From Symsagittifera roscoffensis (taxonomy: Eukaryota > Xenacoelomorpha > Acoela > Convolutidae), in the NCBI RefSeq assembly GCF_963678635.1, contig NC_087070.1:30718390-30782389 (forward strand): a stretch of DNA of 64,000 nucleotides, in the 5' to 3' direction. The translations under genes were made by a program, and so were the position numbers. This document shows, piece by piece, positions 1 through 10,600 of this stretch (position 1 is its first letter; each line of letters begins with the position of its first letter). Under the pieces are notes generated by a model. The model had not been told where the DNA came from and did no database searches. It saw nothing but the letters and a program-made list of their open reading frames with translations.

Positions 1-28
1 GGGCTTCGCCCTGATACGAGCAGACTTG
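1..28 (+). mobile_element. Right-end fragment of the Helentron-like short family
   Basis: The first 28 bases match the right terminus of the approximately 540-bp family that recurs through the window: second half of the GC-rich hairpin, then GATACGAGCAG and CTTG. The rest of this copy lies left of the window. Confidence 0.85.
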
Positions 29-398
29 TATGAGTTGAAATTGAATTGACCAATGATTTGAGAATTTCTTTGTGTTTTGATTTGATAGAATAACAAAATT
101 TGCGTTGCTAGAGGATACGTTTGCGACAAAGCAGTTTTTACAAACCCACAGTTTATATGTTTCTTTGCTTCTTTGGAGAGGGATTCACATGACCCATGGA
201 ACTATTTTTCATATTTCTCACCTTTCATTGTAGAGACATCGTCATCTTTCACAAACTTCTTGTAACTGCATTTGCTTAAGTTTGTGGATCCGATTCTTTA
301 ACTTGGAGCAGGCATTTGAGAAAAAAATCGAAGTAAAGAATGCGGTAAAGTGAAGTTAGGGTGAAGTGAATGAAAAGAAAAGAAGCTACAAATCAAAA
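29..398. other. No gene seen
   Basis: AT-rich unique sequence between a family end and the next inverted copy. Frames are short and I see no domain, RNA gene or repeat here. Confidence 0.5.
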
Positions 399-951
399 CA
401 AGACTGCTCGTATCAGGGCGAAGCTCTGAAAATTCCGACTGCCTTTTAATGTTTATGGAGCAGTAAATACATAAACAACATAAAAAAATTAAATGAAATA
501 AAATAAAATGAAAAACTTTTTTTCTAAAATTTGAAAATTTTTCTATGAAAATAATCCCCCCACACGCCATATAAAGTACAAAGCAATAGACTTTGCTCCT
601 TGTAACAAATCAATTATGGCATATAAGCTTCTTTAAACCAATTTGGAACGATTTCTAAGACGGATTAAATCTCCGCTTACGCGTTATTAGCGCGAATTAT
701 ATCGCGCGTTAATTGTCCCAAATTGGTCAAAATGGCCAAAATGGCAATTTTTAAACCCTCATAACTTTACAAAAAATAATCACAGGTGAAATATCTTTTC
801 AAATTTTAAGTTCAGGACAACAATAGCTTTCGAATGATAAAAAAATTTCCGTCAAAAATGGCTAGTTAAAAAGTCAAAATTTGTCTGAAGAAAAAAAACC
901 CACCCCGAGCACAAATATTCCGTTTCTTTCGTATCAAAAGTCGGAAAAACA
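399..951 (-). mobile_element. Helentron-like short element, full-length copy
   Basis: Starts CAAGACTGCTCG (inverse of the right terminus), contains the GC hairpin, the inner copy of the inverted repeat, the conserved core with GCGCG-ATATA and AACGCGTAAGCGG, and ends at AGTCGGAA-AACAA. Its 5' hairpin is slightly damaged. The next copy follows directly, in the same orientation, sharing the CAAG junction. Confidence 0.85.
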
Positions 952-1491
952 AGACTTCTCGTATCAGGGCAAAGCCCTGAATGTTCCGACTGACTTTTAA
1001 GGTTTATGGAGCAGCAGTAGTAACATAAAAAATTTAATGAAATAAATCAAAATGAAAACTTTTTTTCCAAAATTTGAAATTTTTTATGAAAATCATCCCC
1101 CACACGCCATATTAAGTACAAAAACATAGATTTCGTTCCTTGTAACAAATCAATTAGGGCAAATAAGCTTCGTTCAACCAATTTGGAACGATTTATAATA
1201 CGGATTAATTCTCCGCTTACGCGTTAATAGCGCGAATTATATCGCGCGTTAATTGTCCCAAAATGTTCAAAATGGCCAAAATGGCAATTTTTAAACCCTC
1301 GTAACTTTACAAAAAATGATCACAGGTAAAATATCTTTTCAAATTTAAGTTCAAGACAACAATGGCTTTCGAATGATATAAAAAAATTCCGTCAAAAATG
1401 GCTAGTTAAAAAGTCGAAATTTGTCTGAAGAAAAAAAACCCACCCCGAGCACAAATATTCCGTTACTTTCGTATCGAAATTCGGAACAACA
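950..1491 (-). mobile_element. Helentron-like short element, full-length copy (tandem partner)
   Basis: Second of two head-to-tail copies, with the same landmarks and order as the copy ending near 951. Its ends are CAAGACTTCTCG and TTCGGAACAA. The zero-length spacer is the same arrangement seen at 27995-29071 on the other strand. Confidence 0.85.
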
Positions 1492-2052
1492 ATCTTCAGT
1501 CAACCACTGGAAGTAAATCCGAGGTCGTCAGTTACTTGAACTGCTTGTGGGAAAGATAAAAACAGAACAAAACAGATAGTAGCAAAATATGATAGTAAAA
1601 TCCATGGTGATAATAAGAAGGGCATATATAAACCATTTCAATGTACTACAAGACCTATCAAGGTTATTCAAATAATTTCAGTACCCAGAATTGACGCTCA
1701 GCTGAAGTAAAAAAGAACACATAATTGTCAAAAAAAGAATAGTAAAATAGAATCTACAATAGATGAAGTATCAAAAATTAACACTCAGCTTTAATCATAC
1801 ATCCGGATCTCAGAAACCTCTTTTAGTCAAGGGCTATTTAACCCAGCTCGTTGAAGTATTTCAACATAGAACTACTTATTAAGTTGACCATAACTAATTA
1901 ATCAATGGTCCAACCATTCTCGTCGATTATCGTCGCACTTCGTTATCAATGGAAACTCTATTTAGTTTGCGCTCAAAAACATTGCTCATATGCACTTTCT
2001 TAATTATTGAAATTAGTTTCCCGAAAGTTTTTTTTATCATATAAGTTGTTAT
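1492..2052. other. No gene seen
   Basis: AT-rich sequence with no long frame, no recognisable domain and no match to the repeat families described here. Confidence 0.5.
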
Positions 2053-2061
2053 TGTTGATCA

Positions 2062-2475
2062 GGTGCGTATTCATAGGTTCCAAAATGAAAAATCAGTCCC
2101 ATAGGTTGCAAAATAAAATAGCAGTCGCATAAGTTCCAAATCTTTTCAATTGGCCAAAAGACTAAATAAGCCGAGTCTCGGTTTAAGGTCGCCGGTGGGC
2201 GCGCTACGCGCGCGTCGCCGCTTTGCGGCGATAACCGGCTCTAAATTTTGTATAGAGTCCTACCCTTTGGTGGCAAGCTCGCAACACGTTGGCGCGACTG
2301 CGGCGGTCACTATTCTGCAGCTTGAGTTTATGCTGGTTGAACAGTAAACAATCAATCCATAAATTTGTTGGCTCAAATTTCAACCAATCAGAATTCAAGA
2401 AGATAAATTTTGGAACTTATGCGACTGATTTTTTATTTTGGAACCTATGAATATTGGAACCTATGGGAATTCACC
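2062..2475 (+). mobile_element. MITE with 9-bp target duplication (Mutator-like?)
   Basis: A 414-bp element beginning GGTG and ending CACC, flanked by the 9-bp direct repeat TGTTGATCA (2053-2061 and 2476-2484). Subterminal arms repeat the words CATAGGTTCC / GGAACCTATG in inverted order. The interior is unusually GC-rich for the region and holds two small palindromes (GCGCGCTACGCGCGC and CGCCGCTTTGCGGCG). A related copy lies inverted at 2951-3342. The 9-bp duplication fits Mutator-like elements; no transposase is present, so this is inference. Confidence 0.75.
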
Positions 2476-2620
2476 TGTTGATCAATGGAAATTGTTCAGG
2501 TCCACTAATCACATAATTTGATGGCCGCCTCAAATTTGTCACTCGCTCAACGATTTGCAAAAAATGATCTCTAGAAAATAAATAAATTACCATTTAAACT
2601 TGAAATATTAACCTCTTGTT

Positions 2621-2930
2621 CCGGGCGAATTTAGGGATTCAACCCCCTGGCGACGCAAAGGGTCTCCCCTTTGTACTATTTTGAGATATCCATTTTTGGT
2701 GAGGGACCCTAAAAATTTTCTAAATGCACCTTTGGCGCCAATATGTACAAATTATGTGGGGCGAGCGCGCGCCATAAAAACGCAATTGTTTGGTCAAAGT
2801 TTTTCAAAAAGTGCTTTTACCTTAAAAAGGGCCAGATTTGGCCCATTTTTCAAAAATTTTGACCCGTTTTCAAAAATTTCGAAGAACCAGCCCCCCTCCC
2901 ACCTCGAGAAAATCCCTATATCCGCCCCTG
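2621..2930 (-). mobile_element. hAT-type MITE with perfect 8-bp target duplication
   Basis: A 310-bp element ending ATCCGCCCCTG, with a degenerate left inverted end (CCGGGCGAATTTAGGGATT). It is flanked on both sides by CTCTTGTT (2613-2620 and 2931-2938). Eight-base duplications and CAGGGGCGG-type inverted ends are the hAT signature. It belongs to the same family as 16224-16662, in opposite orientation. No transposase is encoded. Confidence 0.85.
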
Positions 2931-2950
2931 CTCTTGTTAGCCTCAGGCAG

Positions 2951-3342
2951 GGTGACGTCCCATTTGTACCAACGGTCATTTGTACCAAAATGAAAAATCG
3001 GTCCCATTTGTACCAAAATTATTCAACTCGATTTCTGATTGGTCCAATTGCGAGCCAACGAATTATTACATTAATTTTCTACTGTTCAAACAGATGAAAA
3101 TTAAACAGCAGAATTGTGACCGCCGCAGTCGCGCCAACGTGTTGCGAGCTTGCCAACAGAGGGTAGGACTCTATACGAAAATTAGAGACGGTTATCGCCG
3201 CGAAGCGGCGACGCGCGCATAGCGCGCCCACCGGCGACCTTAAACCAAGAGCTTAAAGTAGTCGGCTTAATAGTCTTAGGCCAGTTGAATATTTTTGGTA
3301 CTAATGGGACTGATTTATCATTTTGGTACTTGTGAATACCCA
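2951..3342 (-). mobile_element. MITE, inverted relative of the 2062-2475 copy
   Basis: Same internal 40-base block and the same pair of GC-rich palindromes as 2062-2475, in reverse orientation. The subterminal word here is TTTGTACC/GGTACAAA in place of GGTTCC. A direct repeat CCTCAGGCAG flanks it (2941-2950 and 3343-3352), 9-10 bp depending on the end chosen. It sits 12 bp beyond the target duplication of the hAT MITE. Confidence 0.75.
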
Positions 3343-3620
3343 CCTCAGGCAGCTTAATTTTTAACGAGAGGAAAAAAGAATAATGCCAATAATCTGATAT
3401 CATACTCAATTATACTACTAACTAAACAAATGATCAAACAAGCTTGAGTTGTTTTCGAACGATAAGTCCATAGTTAACTTACAGGTCAAACCGTTCCGAT
3501 CTTTGTCTTATACATCAGATATTGAATTTGCCGTCCTAATTGTTTATTTCTTAAAGTTTACAAAGCTGCACGACACACCGCAGTAATATTTGCTCAACCA
3601 CTAAAAAAAGTTAGTTGGAC

Positions 3621-3680
3621 CAAGTTAACATCCTCCAACCCCCCCCCCCCAAGCCGTTTGAGCGGGAGGATGTTAACTTG
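3621..3680. repeat. Perfect 16-bp inverted repeat around a poly-C loop
   Basis: CAAGTTAACATCCTCC at 3621-3636 is exactly complementary to 3665-3680, with a 28-base loop containing a run of about twelve C. It could form a cruciform or RNA hairpin. It is not part of the other families recognised here. Confidence 0.8.
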
Positions 3681-3764
3681 ATCTAGTTATAGTTATCATA
3701 ATCAATTCTAGTTTTCTATGATAACAAACGAGACAGGGCAGGATTTTTTGGGGAAGAAACGACG

Positions 3765-3960
3765 CCCCCTCCCTCAGTATTTCCACTCCATGGTGACTCA
3801 CTGAGTTTCCCTTTTGTACTAGTTTACGACTTTTATTTCTTGTTAAGCAACCATAAAACTTTTCTAAGACGCTACGCCATGGGTGCCAAAGCTTACTGTA
3901 ATTGAGATGAGAGCGCCTGCAAAAAATCAATTTCGTCTATTTTGTTTTCTAGACCAAAAA
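3765..3960 (-). mobile_element. Diverged hAT MITE remnant
   Basis: Scattered but collinear similarity to the interior of the hAT MITEs: a CCCTCCCTCAG end, a CCCTTTTGTACTA block, AAACTTTTCTAAG and a GGTGCC/AAAG block. Ends and target duplication are not recognisable. Confidence 0.4.
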
Positions 3961-4445
3961 ATGTCCTCTCAAAGGGTTTTCTGGTTTTCAAATTTTTTCA
4001 AAGGGCCCTTTGGTAATATTTTACACCAGCTTTTGGTACAAGAAACATATTTCTTAAGAAGCTTGTGGCGCTGTTTTGTACGTTGAGATGGCAGTGCGCC
4101 ATGTTTTTTTCGAAGCCAAAAAGTTTTAGAAATACTATTTAATCAAAATTTTCCCAACAGGGGTAAGATCAAATCGAGAATATAATCATTCTAGGAGTTC
4201 GACATGTCAGACTTCAGAAAAAAGATCAGCAAAACTGTTTAACAATGCCCCCCCCCCCCCCCTCTTTTCGTTAAACGTTTTCTATGAAAACATTAGAAAT
4301 TTTGTCTCAAAACTTCCACATTGTTCTTCTTCTATTAAAACTTCTTAAAACGCCATTTTTTCAATAATTACAAAATCTGTTAATTTGGAGCACTATTTTT
4401 TTCTTAATTTTTGTACTTGGCACTGCTGAACGACCCTCGTGATTG

Positions 4446-4620
4446 ATGGGCGGGTGTGGGGCTGAGTTTGCTCAACCGGATGGCTACTGGATCCCGGAGA
4501 CAATTATAGGCTCTCTGGCCGTTCTCGCCAATGGGACTGTGCTGTTTGTCATGCTATTCGGCCAGATCAAGACCAGCTCAACCAACATATTCATCGCTAA
4601 TTTGGCCACTGTCGACTTCT
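4446..4620 (+). CDS. GPCR exon 1 (N-terminus, TM1, start of TM2)
   Basis: Encodes residues 1-58 plus one base (phase 1). The ATG at 4446 is chosen because an in-frame TGA lies at 4440-4442. TM1 carries LANGTVL and the exon ends in NIFIANLATVDF. The donor is CTTCT|GTTAGT at 4621. The last 39 bases and this donor are repeated at 5979-6017 inside intron 1. Confidence 0.85.
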
Positions 4621-7600
4621 GTTAGTAAATTTAAAAAGAAATCTGCTTTTATGTGCTCTGCCAAGGCCCTAAAATTTTTTTATTGAGTTGCAATTTTTGA
4701 AAAATAAAGCAATTTTTTGAATATTTTTGAAGTCTCTGGAGCACGATAATTTGGGTTTTTGCGCCCACTGTCGATTCAAAGTCGAATGTAATGACAAATT
4801 GACACAAACAAAGCCTTTATAAAATTTATAGATGTGGTTTAGTACGCAAAAAGTGGATGTCGTATGACCTATCAAATGAGGAACATTTGGAGCTACACAA
4901 GATAAGGATAATTTTCCGACCAAAGCAAGATGGCCAATAGGAAAGAACTTTGAAGAAAAACAAGTTCTGCAAAAACGCGTCGTAGAAATTTTTGTTATTG
5001 TTCCGACTTTCGGAATAATTGTGCTCGGGGTGAGTTTTTCTTCTTCAGACAAATTTCGACTTTTTAACTATCTCTTTTTGACGGGATTTTTCTTATATCA
5101 TTCAAAAGGTATTGTTGTTCTAAGCTTAAACTTGAAAAAATATTTCACGTGTGATTATTTTTCGTAAAGTTATGGGGGTTTAAAAATTGCCATTTTGGCC
5201 AATTTGGGACAATTAGCGCGCGATATACTTTGCGCTATTAACGCGTAAGCGGAGATTGAATCCGTTTCAAAAATCGTAACGAATTGGTGAAAGGAAGCTT
5301 ATTTGCCATAATTGGTTTGTTACTAGGAGCGAAATCTATCACTTTGTATTTTATATGGCGTTCAAAGCCCCGATACGAGCAGTCTTGTTTCATTTTTGAA
5401 TCAAAGCAGTCGCTAAAATGATAATTAAAAAAATAGAAAAACTGATCTTTGTGCCGTGAAAGTATCCTTGTGATTCATTCCGCAGCGTCAAAACTCAGGT
5501 GTTTAATGCAAGAGAAAAACAGCCGTTTTATATAGTTCTGAATCAATTTTTGTGCGTGGTGGATGAAAACATATGACAAAATAGATTCCCGACAGTCACA
5601 GTGAAGTAGCCAAATCGAGCAATAGCTTTTGTCAAAAATTGTCTTGAAAAAAAAAACGAAACTCAATTTTTTTCAATTGTTTTTTGCAGAAATTGCTTTG
5701 AATAGGGTCTTTGTAGTGCTTTGGGAGAGCTCGGGAAATCAATTTGGTCGGCCTTAAAAAGAAAAAAACGTCGACAGAATTTTCGATTTTTTTTTTGGAA
5801 AATCCGCCTCCCCCCTCGAGAAAACTTTAAAACCGCCCCTGTTTCTCCATCTTTTTTTTTAATTGAAGGGTACTTAATTGATGTGTATTATAATTTAATT
5901 GAAAAAGGATTTTTTTTTCGTGATTTTTTATTTTCTCACCTGCAGAGTAGGCTTTAGTCCGTGTAGGCTATATCTTTAACCAACATATTCATCGCCAATT
6001 TGGCCACTGTCGACTTCTGTTAGTAAATTTAAAAAGAAATCTGCTTTTTTGTGCTCTGCCAAGGCCCTAAAAAATTTTTATTGAGTTGCAATTTTTGAAT
6101 TTTTTTGAAGTCTCTGGAGCACGATAATTTGGTTTTTGCGCCCACTCTTGATTCAAAGTCGAATGTAATGACAAAATGACACAACAAAGCCTTTATAAAA
6201 CTTATAGATGTGGTTTAGTACGCGAAAAGTGGATGTCGTATGACCTATCAAATGAGGAACATTTGGAGCTACACAAGATAAGGACAATTTTCCGACGAAA
6301 GCAAGATGGCCAATAGGAAAGAACTTTGAAGAAAAACAAGTTCTGCAAAAACGCGTCGTAGAAATTCTTGTTATTGTTCCGACTTTCGTAACAAAAGTAA
6401 CGGAATATTTGTGCTCGGGGTGAGTTTTTCTTCTTCAGACAAGTTTTGACTTTTTAACTAGCTCTTTTTGACGGGATTTTCTTATATCATTCAAAAAGTA
6501 TTGTTGTTCTGAGCCTAAACTTAAAAAAAAATTTAACGTGTGATTATTTTTCGTAAAGTTATGGGGGTTTAAAGATTGCCATTCTGGCCAATTTGGGACA
6601 ATTAGCGCGCGATATACTTTGCGCTATCAACGCGTAAGCGGAGATTTAATTCTTCTCAAAAATTGTTCCGAATTGGTGAAAGGAAGCTTATTTGCCATAA
6701 TTGATTTGTTACTAGGAGCGAAATCTATCACTTTTTATTTTATATGGCGTTCAAAGCCCTGATACGAGCAGCCTGTTTCATTTTCGAGCCATATCAGTCG
6801 CTAAAATGATAATTAAAAAATTAGAAAAACTGATCTTTGTGCCGTGAAAGTATCAATGTGATTCATTCCGCAGCGTCAAAACTCAGGTGTTTAATGCAAG
6901 AGAAAAACAGCCGTTTTATATAGTTCTGAATCTATTCTAAAATGAAAAAAAAAACATTTAAAAATTTTTGTGCGTGGTGGATGAAAACATATGACAAAAC
7001 ATATTCCCGACAGTCACACTAAAGTAGCCAAATCGAGCAATAGCTTTTGTCAAAAATTGTCTTGAGAGAAAAAAACAAAAACGAAACTCAATTTTTTCAA
7101 TTGTTTTTTGCAGAAATTGCTTTGAACAGGGTCTTTGTAGTGCTTTGACAGAGCTCGGGAAATCAGTTTGGTGGGCCTAAAAAAGAAAAAAAACTTCGAC
7201 AGAATTTTCGATTTTTTTTTGGAAAATCCGCCTCCTCCCTCGAGAAAACTTTAAAACCGCCCCTGTTTCTCCATCTTATTTTTTAATTGAAGGGTACTTA
7301 ATTGAAGTGTAGTATGATTTAATTGAAAATGAATTTTTTTGGTGATTTTTTATTTTCTCACCTGCAGAGTAGGCTTTAGTCCGTGTTTCACCTTTAAGTA
7401 GTTACAATAAAAAATTTCAGCCAACTTTTGCTTTTGATCACACGCGTTCAATTTTATCAATCGGGTAAGCAGTTCATTGCGTGGTATTTTTCAATGGCTG
7501 CTGCAACTTTTTTCGCACGAGAAACTCTGGGTATCATCTTTTTGCAGAAACATTTTGTAGTGCGATTCATCGAATATATAAGCTAACATTTTTGCTTAAA

Positions 7601-10600
7601 TTTAGATGGATATTAATCATTATTTTTTGAGAATTTTTTCAAGCCGCTAAAGACAGACCAGTTTTCTCGCACTCTATATTCGAGATCAATCGAAATTCTT
7701 CTTCCAAAAAATGATACAGACAGTTGCTCGATAGATCAAAGTCATTGACAGCTACAGCGTAATAAGTGGCTTACCTGATTAATAAAAATTGACTGTGCGT
7801 GATAAAAAACTGGCTGAGGTATTTTCGTCACAACATTTAAGTTAGGAAAGTTTTTGCATTCGGTTGCTTGTGTTTTCCACGCAAGCCCTCGAGCTCAAAG
7901 TAAACATGAGAGTGTTCTCATTGCGGAAAAAAAACTAAATTCTTCAATTTTTTAAGACCAATGAACTGTGCAACAAAGGACAATAAATAGAATACGGATG
8001 CATAGTACTCTATGGTTCTATGGTTCTATAGTTCTATGGTTCTATATGTACAAAGTATGTACATAAGCTTAAAGGTTAAAACGTTAAAAGGAAGTAGCTG
8101 AATTAAGAACGTTAAAAAGAACCAACTGAACTTCCGTTCATATCGACCGATGGTCGTAACTAAACTGGTACTAATTAAAATACCGAAGGTCATTATAAGA
8201 TACTAAAAACAAATCACAACATTTCCCACCGGGAAAAAAACGAAACTGCAAACTAACTATATAACTCTATATACACCCTTTTTCCCCCTCCGAAAATGGA
8301 AGAATTTTACAAACTGCGCCCAGAGGGTAAATATACAGAAGCTAAATAAAATCCACAATTGAAAGAGAATGTAGCAATGTACAGGGTGGCTATACAGAAT
8401 TACAAAATTTACAGAATACGGTAACTAACTAAATAAAACTAATCCACAACATGTACATTAACATGTACAATTGTATCTACAGGTAAAATTAAAAATTCCG
8501 GCGGTAGAATATGGATTACAGAATTGTTTTGTTAAGTTTGAATTGATATGTCGATTACAAGAATTGGTCCTCAAACTCATCCAATTTAGCCCTCACTACC
8601 GAATCTATAGTCGATGAGATCTCGCTATAGTTGTCCACCTCTAGCGTGGGGTCCTTTGAGGTCGGGTGAGTTAAATTTGAGTCCGAAGAATTCTCGTGAA
8701 AGTGAGTCTTCGTGGTAGATGTTGCAAGTCTGACCGTCGGGAGGGAGTTCCTTGAAGACCAGGACAACGTAGTTTCTGCGACGAGAATCTGCGCTAATGG
8801 AGTCAAAAGGTCAGAAGGAGAGTTGACCGAGAAAGTAAACCTTTGGGAGTCCGGTGCCGGAGAGAATAAGGAAGTTGACGCCCCTAGGTCGTCTTTTTCT
8901 TGCACCATGTCTGTAAATCTCCGATTTCCGTAAAACTGTGGGGGGGGGGGGCACATTTCTGCGTGGTCTAGAGTTTCGGGTCTTTGGAGTCGCGCTGATC
9001 GTCTGTTCCGGAATACTGTCTACCATAATTGGATTGTCCTGTGATCCTTCAGTAGTATTCGCATCGTGGATGACAACAATCTCCCGTGGGTCGTTGTTCA
9101 CTGTCCTTTCTGAGCTCAGTAGTAGGGATTCGACAGGACCTGTAATACTCAAGCCCTGATTAGACTCGGTATGGGGATTTTGAGGTACGTTATTATTGGT
9201 CACATCGTCAAAGTAATCCTCAATTATCCCGTCCCACGAATCTAGATTTAAGGAAGATGAACCTGAAGAAAATCTTGGAGAGTCTTGAGTGGCCGTGCTC
9301 GCGGTCGGTGCGCTAGTCCCTGCTCTGGTGTTCTCCGTTCTCGGGGTGCCTTGACTCGAGTGACCAGCGGGTGTCGATCCAGCTTTCTTCGGTGGAGAGA
9401 GTTTCCTTTTCCCAGCTAAACTCGAATGAGTATGAAGATTATGCCCAGTGGGTGTCTGATTCACTATTATCTTTTTGGGCCCTGGGAGTATTTTCCTTTT
9501 ATAGCCAGATCCGATTTACGTAAAACGTGACCGTGGTCGAGAGTAACTGTGTGCTCTGAAGAATCGATGATATCCTTCTTAACCAGATTAAAATAAGGGT
9601 CCCTATTTTTCCTGTTAGACACCTTTCTATATAAGTTACCTCCCATTACTGCTTTTCTTTTTGCCAGTGGTTCTGAAGTTCGGATAGTGACGTCCGGGGT
9701 TGTGTTTAGGCTGAAAGTCCTAGCTAGTGGCATGTTTTTTTCTGGGTCCGACGTGCTGTCCTTTTCCTTGTCCAAATAGCTATCTTCTGCCCCGTCGTGT
9801 AGTTCCCAGTTAGTGGCCCGCTCTTTGGACATTATAGCCTTCCCTTTATCGAAATGGTCAATATTGGACATAAGATTTTTCCACCTAGTGTTCGCTACTC
9901 TATTAAAATGCTTTTCAAACGGATTACAGCCGATCGCAGTTTGTTTTGAGATTCTCAGATTCCAGATGATTTTCTCGATCGAATCGTTTAAAGATAGCTT
10001 GGATACTTCGAATGACATTGCCAGTAATTTCGATTTAATTGTGTACACTAGTCTTTCCACTAGCCCATTGGATCTGTGGTCTCCGACAGTGCAGTAAATA
10101 ATTTCTATATTAAATTTATCGCAGAAGTTTTTGAAATCATGTGATAAGAAGCATGACCCATGGTCGACTCTAATTTTTCTTGGGAATCCGCGGAGGTGAC
10201 AGTAATTGTTTAGAAATGAAATTACGTTTCTTGTAGAAGTGTTATTGGCGATCTTGGCCGAAGGAAACTTAGTGTAACGGTCAATGCAAAGATGAATGTA
10301 TTTGTTGTTACCCCAGCACGCGTCTAACGGTCCCGCAAAATCCAAATTAATTTCTTCAATCGCGAATGTCAACGCCGGGCGTTTCGAAATATTATGGGTG
10401 CCTAGTAACACTTTAATGTTCTTACCCGCTTTTAGACATTGGTTAATGTTCTCCCGTGATGATAAATTAAAAGTTCCCCTGAAGGTAGCTGGGACGACTA
10501 GTTTATTGTCTAAAAAGAGTAGCTCATCCTTCACGTGTAGGTCTTTGGTGTAGTTCTTCATGTAAGTCCCGTTTATGCCCATAGGTCGATTCCTCTTTAT

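Larger units (their letters stand above)
4579..5976 (+). repeat. Tandem duplication unit 1 (exon-1 end plus intron)
   Basis: From ACCAACATATTCATCGC in exon 1 to CTTTAGTCCGTGTAG. The same 1.4 kb recurs directly at 5979-7391 with small differences (short indels, homopolymer changes). Both units contain a shortened Helentron-like copy and a solo hAT end. Confidence 0.9.
5979..7391 (+). repeat. Tandem duplication unit 2 (pseudo-exon fragment plus intron)
   Basis: Begins with the last 39 bases of GPCR exon 1 (codes NIFIANLATVDF) and its donor GTTAGT at 6018, then repeats unit 1. The exon fragment lacks an obvious upstream acceptor, so it is probably unused. Its donor is identical to the real one and could compete with it. 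Confidence 0.9.

Noticed and set aside
1-1491. CRISPR-like array from repeated blocks
   Set aside because: Units are 540-bp inverted transposon copies, not short repeats with spacers, in a eukaryotic genome.
2240-2330. tRNA or rRNA fragment suggested by the GC-rich conserved block
   Set aside because: No cloverleaf, no A/B boxes in correct spacing, and the block repeats only within the MITE family.
2681-3097. 138-codon open frame with basic composition
   Set aside because: It crosses the boundary between an hAT MITE and a neighbouring MITE; no domain and the frame is explained by GC-rich repeat sequence.
8811-9464. Possible envelope gene in Gypsy element 1
   Set aside because: No signal peptide, transmembrane segment or furin-like site; composition fits a pol tail.
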